64,000 bases of DNA from DASQEH01 sp963765725 (GTDB taxonomy: Bacteria > Actinomycetota > Actinomycetes > Propionibacteriales > Nocardioidaceae): contig CAVXXI010000003.1 in assembly GCA_963765725.1 (NCBI GenBank), positions 806,001 to 870,000 of the forward strand, written 5' to 3'. The position numbers were made by a program, and so were the translations under genes. The notes beneath the pieces are model-generated. The model searched no databases. It was not told the DNA's origin and saw nothing but the letters and a program-made list of their open reading frames with translations. Shown here in pieces: positions 1 through 8,529 of the stretch (positions within the stretch are counted from its first letter, which is position 1; each line of letters begins with the position of its first letter).

Positions 1-2
1 GG

Positions 3-764
3 CTGAGTCTCGCGATGGGCCTGCAGAAGCGCGAGAACCGGCCGATGGGGGTGGCCGTGCGCACGTACTACACCAGCCCCCGCCACGACGACGACTGGCT
101 GGAGTCGTGGCTCGAGCTCTGGGACGGAGAGCCCGGTTCCAGCAACCTGCTCCCCGGCTACGGCTGGATCTTCGGCGTCGGCGACGGCACCGTCAACGTC
201 GGCCTCGGTATCCTCAACACCTCGTCGGCGTTCCAGCACGTCGACTACAAACAGCTCCTCAAGACCTGGCTCGACCACACGCCTGAGGAGTGGGGATTCC
301 GCGACGAGAACAGAACGGCACCCGTCCGCGGGGCCGCACTTCCCATGGGCTTCAACCGCAAGCCGCACTACGCCAACGGCATGTTGCTGGTCGGTGACGC
401 CGGCGGGATGGTCAACCCCTTCAACGGCGAGGGCATCGCCTACGCGCTCGAGTCGGGCGAGATGGCTGCTGAGGTCATCACCCAGGCCCTGAGCCGTACG
501 ACGCCCGCGGGGCGCGAGCGTGCACTGCAGGCGTATGTCACCGCCCTCGACGACCGATACGGCGGCTACTACACGCTCGGCCGGGTGTTCGTGCAGGCGA
601 TCGGCAACCCGAACGTGATGAAGCTGGCCACCCGGTACGGCCTCCCGCGGCCGACGCTGATGCGTTTCACACTCAAGCTGCTCGCCAACTTGACCGACCC
701 GCACGGAGGCGACGCGATGGACCGTCTCATCAACGGGCTGTCGAAGGTCGCCCCGGCGGCGTGA
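3..764 (+). CDS. Geranylgeranyl reductase family FAD oxidoreductase (5' truncated)
   Basis: The reading frame is open from the window edge, so the N-terminal Rossmann half is missing; about 253 C-terminal residues remain. The motif GDAGGMVNPFNGEGI is the second FAD-contacting motif (GD...P..GEGI) of the geranylgeranyl-reductase/PHBH-like flavoprotein family, and the preceding GWIFGVGDGTVNVGLG stretch is typical of it. In actinobacteria a member of this family commonly sits just before nuoA, where it probably reduces a polyprenyl chain, for example that of menaquinone (family knowledge). It ends 70 nt before nuoA. Which prenyl substrate it reduces cannot be read from the sequence. Confidence 0.85.
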   Translation: MSLAMGLQKRENRPMGVAVRTYYTSPRHDDDWLESWLELWDGEPGSSNLLPGYGWIFGVGDGTVNVGLGILNTSSAFQHVDYKQLLKTWLDHTPEEWGFRDENRTAPVRGAALPMGFNRKPHYANGMLLVGDAGGMVNPFNGEGIAYALESGEMAAEVITQALSRTTPAGRERALQAYVTALDDRYGGYYTLGRVFVQAIGNPNVMKLATRYGLPRPTLMRFTLKLLANLTDPHGGDAMDRLINGLSKVAPAA

Positions 765-834
765 GGAGGCCCGGTCTTATGATTCCACCTGTGCGTGACG
801 ATGTCGCAGGCACTACTGACGGGAGCGTGGCGGC

Positions 835-1194
835 ATGAAGGTCTACATTCCCATCCTGGGTCTCGCGCTGCTCGCGGCGCTGTTCGCCATCGGCTCGGTC
901 GCCGTCAGCTCGATGATCGGGCCCAAGCGCTACAACCGGGCGAAGCTGGACTCGTACGAGTGCGGGATCCAGCCGACTCCGCAGCCCGTCGGAGGCGGGA
1001 AATTTCCGGTCAAGTACTACATCACGGCGATGCTCTTCATCGTCTTCGACATCGAGATCATCTTCTTGTTCCCGTGGGCGGTCTTCTTCGACTCGATGAA
1101 GATGTTCGGCCTCGTCGAGATGCTGCTGTTCATCGCACCCGTCTTCGCCGCGTACGCCTATGTGTGGCGTCGCGGCGGACTGGAATGGGACTAG
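835..1194 (+). CDS. nuoA: NADH-quinone oxidoreductase subunit A
   Basis: This 119-residue membrane subunit of respiratory complex I has three predicted helices (residues about 3-25, 62-84 and 90-110). The loop with YECGIQP and the following KYYITAMLFIVFDIE segment is the family signature, lying near the quinone entry and the NuoH/NuoJ interface. ATG 835 gives the usual length. A TATGAT box at 778-783 could be the operon -10, but no good -35 is visible. The next gene, nuoB, begins 15 nt after the stop, so it opens the nuoA-N operon. Confidence 0.97.
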   Translation: MKVYIPILGLALLAALFAIGSVAVSSMIGPKRYNRAKLDSYECGIQPTPQPVGGGKFPVKYYITAMLFIVFDIEIIFLFPWAVFFDSMKMFGLVEMLLFIAPVFAAYAYVWRRGGLEWD

Positions 1195-1208
1195 GAGCTC
1201 TAGGTCAC

Positions 1209-1763
1209 ATGGGCATCGAAGAGAAGCTGCCGTCCGGCATCCTGCTGTCGTCGGTCGAGGGCCTGGCAGGGTACTTCCGGAAGGCGTCGCTGTGGCCGGC
1301 CACCTTCGGGCTCGCCTGCTGCGCCATCGAGATGATGACGTCGGGCGGCCCCCGGTACGACCTCGCCAGGTTCGGTATGGAGGTGTTCCGCGCGTCGCCG
1401 CGCCAGGCCGACCTGATGATCGTCGCGGGGCGGGTGAGCCAGAAGATGGCCCCGGTCCTCCGGCAGATCTACGACCAGATGCCCAACCCCAAGTGGGTGC
1501 TCGCCATGGGCGTCTGTGCCAGCAGCGGAGGCATGTTCAACAACTACGCGATCCTGCAGGGGGTCGACCACGTCGTCCCCGTCGACATGTACCTGCCCGG
1601 GTGCCCCCCACGTCCGGAGATGCTGATCGACGCGATCCTCAAGCTGCACGATGACATCCAGCACTCGCACCTGGGCGCCCACCGGCGTACCGAGATCGTC
1701 GACAACGAACAGGCGGCACTGACCGCCACCCCCACCTCCGACCTCACCGGGCTGCTGCGATGA
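1209..1763 (+). CDS. nuoB: NADH-quinone oxidoreductase subunit B
   Basis: This 184-residue peripheral-arm subunit carries the terminal [4Fe-4S] cluster N2 that reduces quinone. The ligands are visible: tandem Cys37-Cys38 in GLACCAIEMM, Cys103 in GVCASSGGMF and Cys132 in YLPGCPPRPE. ATG 1209 was chosen because MGIEEKLPSG is the conserved actinobacterial N-terminus. An in-frame ATG at 1188 would overlap the end of nuoA and add seven residues. The C-terminal 30 residues are variable. The stop overlaps the nuoC start. Confidence 0.97.
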   Translation: MGIEEKLPSGILLSSVEGLAGYFRKASLWPATFGLACCAIEMMTSGGPRYDLARFGMEVFRASPRQADLMIVAGRVSQKMAPVLRQIYDQMPNPKWVLAMGVCASSGGMFNNYAILQGVDHVVPVDMYLPGCPPRPEMLIDAILKLHDDIQHSHLGAHRRTEIVDNEQAALTATPTSDLTGLLR

Positions 1764-2602
1764 GCGACGACGACAAGCCGGCCGAGCCGCCGCCGGCGGG
1801 CCAGCCCAGCGGCGTGCCGGAGAAGCCGACCAGCGAGCGGTCGCTCGCCGACAAGCCGGTCGAGGAGCGCTCGATCCAGGACAAGTCGCTGCACGGCGAC
1901 GACCTCATCCTCGGTGACGACCCAGGTCCGCTGCCTCCACGCCAGCAGCTCGAGGTCGTCGACGTCCGAGAGGGAATGTTCGGCGTCGCCGGCTCCGGCG
2001 ACACCTCCGGCTACGGCGGGCTCGTCCGCCGCGTCGCCGTACCCGGTGCGACGGAGCGGCCGTACGGCGGATGGTTCGACGCCGTGGCCGACCGCCTCGA
2101 TACCTCCCTCGGCACCGCAGGCGTGACCGGCGCGATGGACAAGGTGGTCCTGCACCGCGGTGAGATCACGTTCCACGTCCACCGCGAGCACCTCGTCGAG
2201 GTGATGAAGAGCCTGCGCGACGACCCCGAGCTGCGGTTCGAGTTCTGCAGCGGGGTCAGCGGGGTGCACTTCCCTCACGAGACGGGGGCCGAGCTGCACG
2301 CGGTCTACCACCTGCTGTCGATGACGCACAACCGGCGGATCCGCGTCGAGGTGACCTGCCCGGACGCCGACCCCCACATCCCGTCGGTCGTGTCGGTCTA
2401 TCCCACCAACGACTGGCACGAGCGCGAGACGTACGACTTCTTCGGCATCATCTTCGACGGGCACCCGGCGCTCACGCGCATCGAGATGCCCGACGACTGG
2501 CCGGGACACCCGCAGCGCAAGGACTACCCGCTCGGCGGTATCCCGGTCGAGTACAAGGGTGCGACGATCCCGCCGCCCGACCACCGGAGGGCATACAGCT
2601 GA
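1760..2602 (+). CDS. nuoC: NADH-quinone oxidoreductase subunit C
   Basis: The 280-residue hydrophilic connecting subunit of complex I has its 30-kDa-subunit domain from about residue 110 to the end. The signature is NDWHERETYDFFGIIFDGHP followed by RIEMPDDWPGHP. The first 70 residues are rich in Glu, Asp, Lys and Pro (repeated ERSxxDK motifs), look disordered, and extend well past the minimal family length. ATG 1760 overlaps the nuoB stop, and the nuoC stop overlaps the nuoD start, which indicates translational coupling. Confidence 0.96.
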   Translation: MSDDDKPAEPPPAGQPSGVPEKPTSERSLADKPVEERSIQDKSLHGDDLILGDDPGPLPPRQQLEVVDVREGMFGVAGSGDTSGYGGLVRRVAVPGATERPYGGWFDAVADRLDTSLGTAGVTGAMDKVVLHRGEITFHVHREHLVEVMKSLRDDPELRFEFCSGVSGVHFPHETGAELHAVYHLLSMTHNRRIRVEVTCPDADPHIPSVVSVYPTNDWHERETYDFFGIIFDGHPALTRIEMPDDWPGHPQRKDYPLGGIPVEYKGATIPPPDHRRAYS

Positions 2603-3948
2603 TGACAGACACGATGCGCGACCCGTACGCGGCGAGCGAGCGCCACACCACCGCAGGCAAGGTCTTCACCGTCACCGGGCAGGACTGGGACTCCGTCATC
2701 GCCGGGCTCGACCTCGAGGCCGACGAGCGGGTCGTGGTCAACATGGGCCCGCAGCACCCGTCGACGCACGGCGTCCTCCGGCTGATCCTCGAGATCGACG
2801 GCGAGACGGTCACCGAGTGCCGCTGCGGCATCGGCTACCTGCACACCGGTATCGAGAAGAACATGGAGTACCGGAACTGGACCCAGGGCGTGACGCTGTG
2901 CACGCGCATGGATTACCTGTCGAACTTCCACTACGAGGCGGCGTACTGCCTCGCGGTCGAGCGGCTCCTCGACATCGAGCACGACATCCCCGAGAAGGCC
3001 ACGATCATGCGGGTGCTCCTGATGGAGATCAACCGCATCTCGTCCCACCTCGTCGCGATCGCGACCGGTGGGATGGAGATCGGTGCGCTCACCGTGATGA
3101 CGATCGGCTTCCGCGAGCGGGAGCTCTGCCTCGACCTGTTCGAGCTCATCACCGGGCTGCGCATGAACAACGCCTTCATCCGTCCCGGTGGCGTCTCCCA
3201 GGACATGCCTCCCGGTGCTCTGGAGAAGATCCAGGAGTTCATCGGGGTCATGAAGAAGCGGCTGCCCGAGTACGCCGACCTGTGCAACGAGAACCCGATC
3301 TTCAAGGGGCGCCTCGTCGACGTCGGGTACCTCGACCTGGCCGCGTGTCTCGCGCTGGGAGCGACCGGCCCCGTGCTGCGGTCGACCGGCTTCGACTGGG
3401 ACCTGCGCAAGAAGCAGCCGTACTGCGGCTACGAGACGTATGACTTCGACGTGATCACACGAGACACCGCCGACGCCTACGGCCGGTTCCGCATCCGGGT
3501 CGACGAGATGTGGGAGTCCCTGAAGATCATCGAGCAGTGCGCAGAGCGGCTGCAGGGGCTCGAGGGCGCGCCGGTGATGGTCGGGGACAAGAAGATCGCC
3601 TGGCCGAGCCAGCTCGCGGTGGGATCGGACGGGATGGGGAACTCCCTCGACCACATCCGCCACATCATGGGCGAGTCCATGGAGGCACTGATCCACCACT
3701 TCAAGCTGGTCACCGAGGGCTTCCGGGTGCCGACCGGCCAGGCGTACGTCGCGATCGAGTCGCCGCGCGGCGAGCTCGGGGCGCACGTGGTGTCCGACGG
3801 CGGGACCCGGCCCTACCGGGCCCACTTCCGCGACCCCTCCTTCGTCAACCTGCAGTGCGCACCTGCGATGAGCGAGGGCGGCATGCTCGCCGACGTCATC
3901 GTCGCGGTGGCGAGCATCGACCCGGTGATGGGCGGAGTCGACAGATGA
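2602..3948 (+). CDS. nuoD: NADH-quinone oxidoreductase subunit D
   Basis: The 448-residue 49-kDa subunit forms most of the quinone-binding pocket with NuoB. Visible family motifs are NMGPQHPSTHGVLRL (residues about 48-62, containing the quinone-loop His), GYLHTGIEKNMEY and the C-terminal VESPRGELG-like stretch IESPRGELGAHV. It is related to the large subunit of NiFe hydrogenases but lacks the metal-binding cysteines. The length and the ATGA overlap with nuoE fit a normal operon member. Confidence 0.97.
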   Translation: MTDTMRDPYAASERHTTAGKVFTVTGQDWDSVIAGLDLEADERVVVNMGPQHPSTHGVLRLILEIDGETVTECRCGIGYLHTGIEKNMEYRNWTQGVTLCTRMDYLSNFHYEAAYCLAVERLLDIEHDIPEKATIMRVLLMEINRISSHLVAIATGGMEIGALTVMTIGFRERELCLDLFELITGLRMNNAFIRPGGVSQDMPPGALEKIQEFIGVMKKRLPEYADLCNENPIFKGRLVDVGYLDLAACLALGATGPVLRSTGFDWDLRKKQPYCGYETYDFDVITRDTADAYGRFRIRVDEMWESLKIIEQCAERLQGLEGAPVMVGDKKIAWPSQLAVGSDGMGNSLDHIRHIMGESMEALIHHFKLVTEGFRVPTGQAYVAIESPRGELGAHVVSDGGTRPYRAHFRDPSFVNLQCAPAMSEGGMLADVIVAVASIDPVMGGVDR

Positions 3949-4772
3949 GCGAGCTTCCCTCGGCGACGATCGCCGAGATGACCGAGCTCGCGGGCCGGTA
4001 CCCGCGGGCCCGGTCGGCGCTGCTGCCGATGCTGCACCTGGTGCAGAGCGTCGAGGGCTGTGTCACCCCAGAAGGCATCGAGGCCTGCTCGGAGATCCTG
4101 GGCATCACGGCCGCCGAGGTGTCGGCGGTGGCGACCTTCTACACGATGTACAAGCGCCGGCCGGTCGGTGACCACCTCGTCGGGGTCTGCACCAACACTC
4201 TGTGCGCCGTGATGGGCGGCGACCTCATCTTCGAGCGGCTCAAGTCCCACCTGGGCATCGGCAACGACGAGACCACCGATGACGGCAGGATCTCGCTCGA
4301 GCACATCGAGTGCAACGCAGCGTGCGACTACGCGCCGGTCATGATGGTCAACTGGGAGTTCTTCGACAACCAGACCCCGGAGTCCGCGATCAGGTTGGTC
4401 GACGACCTCCGCGCCGGCCACGAGGTGCACGCCACCCGGGGCGCCCGGATCACCAACTGGCGAGACGGTGAGCGGGTGCTGGCGGGGTTTCCCGACGACC
4501 GCGCCGACGAGGGCCCGACGGCCGGTCCCGCGTCGCTGGCCGGCCTCCGGCTGGCTCGCGAGCACAACTGGCAGGCACCGGAGCGGGGGTCCGACGGCAG
4601 TTCCGACGGCGCCCCCGGCGACTCGCATCCCGTCGCCGCCGCGGCACAGGCCGACACCTCCCGGGCGCAGTCCGAGTCCGAGGTGCAAAACTCGTCCGCC
4701 GACACCGCACCCGCCGCCAAACCGTCCGGCCAAGCCGCTCGCGGCACCGACGCCGACCCGAAGGGCTCATGA
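3945..4772 (+). CDS. nuoE: NADH-quinone oxidoreductase subunit E with long C-terminal tail
   Basis: This thioredoxin-fold [2Fe-2S] subunit of the NADH-dehydrogenase module (cluster N1a) has its four ligands at Cys82, Cys87, Cys123 and Cys127 (VCTNTLC, HIECNAACDYAP). The conserved domain ends near residue 160. The remaining 115 residues are rich in Ser, Ala, Asp, Gly and Pro with no recognisable domain, so the protein (275 residues) is much longer than the roughly 160-220 usual for the family. ATG 3945 overlaps the nuoD stop. Confidence 0.96.
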   Translation: MSELPSATIAEMTELAGRYPRARSALLPMLHLVQSVEGCVTPEGIEACSEILGITAAEVSAVATFYTMYKRRPVGDHLVGVCTNTLCAVMGGDLIFERLKSHLGIGNDETTDDGRISLEHIECNAACDYAPVMMVNWEFFDNQTPESAIRLVDDLRAGHEVHATRGARITNWRDGERVLAGFPDDRADEGPTAGPASLAGLRLAREHNWQAPERGSDGSSDGAPGDSHPVAAAAQADTSRAQSESEVQNSSADTAPAAKPSGQAARGTDADPKGS

Positions 4773-6121
4773 TGGTCGACACGCTCACCCCGGTCCTGTC
4801 CGACGACTGGGACACCGATCGCGCCTGGACGCTGTCCGCCTACGAGAAGGCGGGCGGTTACAAGGCGCTGCGCAAGGCCCTGGACATGAAGCAGGACGAC
4901 ATCATCACTTTGGTGAAGGACTCCGGCCTGCGCGGTCGCGGTGGCGCCGGCTTCCCGACCGGCATGAAGTGGGGCTTCATCCCGCAGGGCGACGACAAGC
5001 CGCACTACCTCGTCGTCAACGCTGACGAGTCCGAGCCGGGGACGTGCAAGGACATCCCACTGATGCTGGCCAGCCCGCACACCCTCGTGGAGGGCGTGAT
5101 CATCTCCGCGTACGCGATCAGGGCCACCCACGCCTTCATCTACGTCCGCGGTGAGGTGCTCCACGTCGTGAGGCGCCTGCAGCGCGCGGTCCAGGAGGCG
5201 TACCTCGCCGGTCACCTCGGCAGTGACATCCACGGTTCCGGCTACGGGCTCGAGCTGATCGTCCACGCCGGCGCCGGTGCGTACATCTGCGGGGAGGAGA
5301 CCGCCCTGCTCGACTCGCTCGAGGGTCTGCGCGGGCAGCCGCGGCTCCGACCGCCGTTCCCGGCCGTCGCGGGCCTCTACGCCTGCCCGACGGTCATCAA
5401 CAACGTCGAGTCGATCGCGTCGGTGCCGTGCATCGTGGCGAACGGCCCCGAGTGGTTCAGCTCCATGGGCACCGAGAAGAGCAAGGGGATGTCGCTGTAC
5501 TCGTTGTCGGGCCACGTGGTCCGACCGGGACAGTACGAGGCGCCGCTCGGCGTCACCCTGCGGACGCTTCTCGACCTCGCTGGTGGGGTGCGGCCGGGTC
5601 ACGAGTTGAAGTTCTGGACGCCGGGCGGGTCGTCGACACCGATCCTGACCGCGGAGCACCTCGACGTGCCCCTCGACTTCGAGGCCGTCGGCAGTGTCGG
5701 CTCGATGCTCGGTACCAAGGCGCTCCAGATCTTCGACGAGACGACGTGTGTGGTGCGCGCCGTGCTGCGCTGGACGGAGTTCTACAAGCACGAGTCGTGC
5801 GGCAAGTGCACGCCGTGCCGTGAGGGCACCTGGTGGCTCGTCCAGGCGTTGGAACGGCTAGAGCACGGCGAGGGCGCCGAGTCCGACCTGGAGATGCTCG
5901 TCGACCTGTGCGACAACATCTTGGGGCGCTCCTTCTGCGCGCTGGGTGACGGCGCCACCTCCCCGATCACCTCGTCGATCCAGTACTTCCGCGACGAGTA
6001 CATCGCCCACCTCACCTTGGGCCGCTGCCCCTTCGACCCTGCGGAGTCCAACCTGTTCACCACCGACACGTCCCTGTCCACGGCCGGAGCGACGGTGTCC
6101 ACCGCGGGAGCCGCGGTATGA
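4769..6121 (+). CDS. nuoF: NADH-quinone oxidoreductase subunit F (NADH-binding)
   Basis: The 450-residue flavoprotein oxidises NADH and passes electrons through FMN to cluster N3. The NADH/FMN region is GLRGRGGAGFPTGMKWGF (about residues 53-70), followed by the FMN-binding GAGAYICGEETALL. The [4Fe-4S] ligands start at Cys344 in ESCGKCTPCREG, with the fourth in SFCALGDG. Two adjacent ATG codons (4769, 4772) are possible starts; both overlap the nuoE stop. The last 25 residues are a variable Thr/Ser/Ala tail. The stop overlaps the nuoG start. Confidence 0.97.
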   Translation: MMVDTLTPVLSDDWDTDRAWTLSAYEKAGGYKALRKALDMKQDDIITLVKDSGLRGRGGAGFPTGMKWGFIPQGDDKPHYLVVNADESEPGTCKDIPLMLASPHTLVEGVIISAYAIRATHAFIYVRGEVLHVVRRLQRAVQEAYLAGHLGSDIHGSGYGLELIVHAGAGAYICGEETALLDSLEGLRGQPRLRPPFPAVAGLYACPTVINNVESIASVPCIVANGPEWFSSMGTEKSKGMSLYSLSGHVVRPGQYEAPLGVTLRTLLDLAGGVRPGHELKFWTPGGSSTPILTAEHLDVPLDFEAVGSVGSMLGTKALQIFDETTCVVRAVLRWTEFYKHESCGKCTPCREGTWWLVQALERLEHGEGAESDLEMLVDLCDNILGRSFCALGDGATSPITSSIQYFRDEYIAHLTLGRCPFDPAESNLFTTDTSLSTAGATVSTAGAAV

Positions 6122-8529
6122 CGGCGGACCTGGCCACCGAGCAGGACGTCAAGACGGTCACGCTGACCATCGACGACGTCGAGGTGACGGTGCCCGAGGG
6201 CACGCTCGTGATCCGTGCCGCGGAGATGATCGGCGTCCAGATCCCGCGCTTCTGCGACCACCCGCTGCTCGACCCCATCGGTGCCTGCCGGCAGTGCCTG
6301 GTCGACGTGCCCGACGCCGGGAACGGCCGGCCGATCCCCAAGCCGCAGGCGTCGTGCACGCTGACGGTCGCCGACAAGATGGTCGTGCGCACACAGCACT
6401 CGTCGCCCGTGGCCGACAAGGCACAGCAGGGCAACATGGAGTTCCTGCTGATCAACCACCCGCTCGACTGCCCGGTGTGCGACAAGGGCGGCGAGTGCCC
6501 GCTGCAGAACCAAGCCATGTCGAACGGCCGCGGCGAGAGCCGGTTCACCGAGACCAAGCGCACGTTCGTCAAGCCTGTCAGCATCTCCGCGCAGGTCCTG
6601 CTCGACCGGGAGCGCTGTGTGCTGTGCGCCCGTTGCACCCGGTTCAGCGAGCAGATCGCCGGCGACCCGTTCATTGCCTTGATCGAGCGCGGGGCGCTGC
6701 AGCAGGTCGGGATCTACGAGAAGGAACCGTTCCAGTCGTACTTCTCCGGCAACACGATCCAGATCTGCCCGGTAGGCGCGCTCACGTCGGCGGCCTACCG
6801 GTTCCGGGCCCGGCCGTTCGACCTGGTGTCGACACCGACGATCTGCGAGCACTGCGCGTCGGGCTGCGCCCTGCGCACCGACCACAGGCGCGGCAAGGTC
6901 ATGCGCCGGCTGGCCGGCAACGACCCCAGCGTCAACCAGGAGTGGAACTGCGACAAGGGCCGGTTCGCGTTCCGCTCGACCCGGCTCGAGGACCGGCTGA
7001 CCACACCGATGGTCCGCGACACCGACAGCGGCGAGATGCGGCCAGCGTCGTGGACCGAGGCGTTCGCCATCGCGGCTCGCGGTCTCCAGGCGGCGCAGAG
7101 CTCTGTAGGTGTGCTCGCCGGCGGCCGGTTGACCGTCGAGGACTCCTATGCCTACGGCAAGTTCGCGCGCGCGGTCCTCGGCACGAACGACGTCGACTTC
7201 CGGGCTCGTGCCTCGTCCGCCGAGGAGGCGGACTTCCTGGCCGCGCACGTCGCCACGCTCCCCACCCCGACCTACGAAGCGCTCGACCACGCGACGGCGG
7301 TCGTTCTGGTCGGCTTCGAGCCCGAGGACGAGTCGCCGATAGTGTTCCTGCGGCTGCGCAGGGCCGTACGCAGCCACGGGACCCGGGTGTACTCGGTCGC
7401 CTCGCACTCGTCACGAGGACTGCAGAAGCTCGGCGGCACGCTGCTGAGGGCACGGCCGGGTGCCGAGGCTGCGGTGATCGCGTCCGTCGCCGTCAACCCC
7501 GACGTCGCCCTTGACGGTGGGGCCGTCATCTGTGTCGGTGAGCGGATGGCCACGTCACCGGGTGCCTTGAGCGCCGTCGCGGCTCTGGCGACGTCGACCG
7601 GCGCCCGGCTGGCCTGGGTGCCGCGCCGAGCCGGCGAGCGCGGCGCCGTCGAGGCCGGTCTGCTGCCGAACCTGCTGCCGGGGAGCCGGCCCCTCTCCGA
7701 CGCGTCGGCCCGCGTCGACCTGGCCGCGGCCTGGGGTCTCGACCTGCTCTCGTCGACCGAGGGTCGCGACACCGGCGAGATCCTCGCAGCAACGCTTCGG
7801 GGCGAGCTCAAGGCTCTCGTCGTCGGAGCCGTCGACATCGACGACCTCGACGACCCCGTGGCGGCCGCGTCCGCGCTCGACGCCGCCGACTTCGTGGTCA
7901 GCCTCGAGGTACGCGAGTCGGCCGTGACGGCCCGGGCCGACGTGATCCTCCCGGTCGCGCCGATGGAGGAGCGCGCCGGGTCGTTCGTCGACTGGGAGGG
8001 GCGGGTGCGGCCCTTCGAGCGCGTGATCGAGTCCAACGGGCTCAGCGACATCCGTGCGCTGTCCGGGATCGCGGACGAGCTGGGTCGGCCGCTCGGCTTC
8101 CGCACCGTCGCGGAGGTGCGCTCCGAGATGCGCGAGATCGGGCCGTGGGACGGCGCCCGGGCGGGCTTCCGCCCCACGCCGGCCCCTGAGGGCCTCGCCC
8201 GGCCGGGAGAGCACGAGATGGTGCTGTCCACCTGGCGGACACTGATCGACGACGCCAGGGCGATCGACGGCGAGCCGCACCTCGCCGCCACCGGTCGCCG
8301 CCCGGTCGCGGTACTGTCCGCGGCAGCGGTCCGCCGTCTCGACGTCGGACCCGACGACCTGGTGCGGGTGTCGACGGACGCCGCGTCGGTAGCCGTTCCG
8401 GTCGTCGTCGGCGACATCGACGACCAGACCGTCTGGTTGCCCGCCAACAATGGAGGAGTCCGCCTGCACCGCGACCTGCGGGCGCGTGCGGGCTCGATCG
8501 TCCGAGTCGAGAGGGACGGTGCCCGATGA
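6118..8529 (+). CDS. nuoG: NADH-quinone oxidoreductase subunit G
   Basis: The 803-residue subunit has an N-terminal iron-sulfur region carrying complex I clusters. Visible groups are the [2Fe-2S] motif in CDHPLLDPIGACRQCLVDV, the His/Cys-ligated CPVCDKGGECPLQ, CVLCARCTRF and CEHCASGC. A molybdopterin-oxidoreductase-like domain follows (from about residue 230 to the end) and is catalytically silent in complex I. The C-terminal half is less conserved, as is usual in actinobacteria. The start and stop overlap nuoF and nuoH by 4 nt. Confidence 0.97.
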   Translation: MTADLATEQDVKTVTLTIDDVEVTVPEGTLVIRAAEMIGVQIPRFCDHPLLDPIGACRQCLVDVPDAGNGRPIPKPQASCTLTVADKMVVRTQHSSPVADKAQQGNMEFLLINHPLDCPVCDKGGECPLQNQAMSNGRGESRFTETKRTFVKPVSISAQVLLDRERCVLCARCTRFSEQIAGDPFIALIERGALQQVGIYEKEPFQSYFSGNTIQICPVGALTSAAYRFRARPFDLVSTPTICEHCASGCALRTDHRRGKVMRRLAGNDPSVNQEWNCDKGRFAFRSTRLEDRLTTPMVRDTDSGEMRPASWTEAFAIAARGLQAAQSSVGVLAGGRLTVEDSYAYGKFARAVLGTNDVDFRARASSAEEADFLAAHVATLPTPTYEALDHATAVVLVGFEPEDESPIVFLRLRRAVRSHGTRVYSVASHSSRGLQKLGGTLLRARPGAEAAVIASVAVNPDVALDGGAVICVGERMATSPGALSAVAALATSTGARLAWVPRRAGERGAVEAGLLPNLLPGSRPLSDASARVDLAAAWGLDLLSSTEGRDTGEILAATLRGELKALVVGAVDIDDLDDPVAAASALDAADFVVSLEVRESAVTARADVILPVAPMEERAGSFVDWEGRVRPFERVIESNGLSDIRALSGIADELGRPLGFRTVAEVRSEMREIGPWDGARAGFRPTPAPEGLARPGEHEMVLSTWRTLIDDARAIDGEPHLAATGRRPVAVLSAAAVRRLDVGPDDLVRVSTDAASVAVPVVVGDIDDQTVWLPANNGGVRLHRDLRARAGSIVRVERDGAR

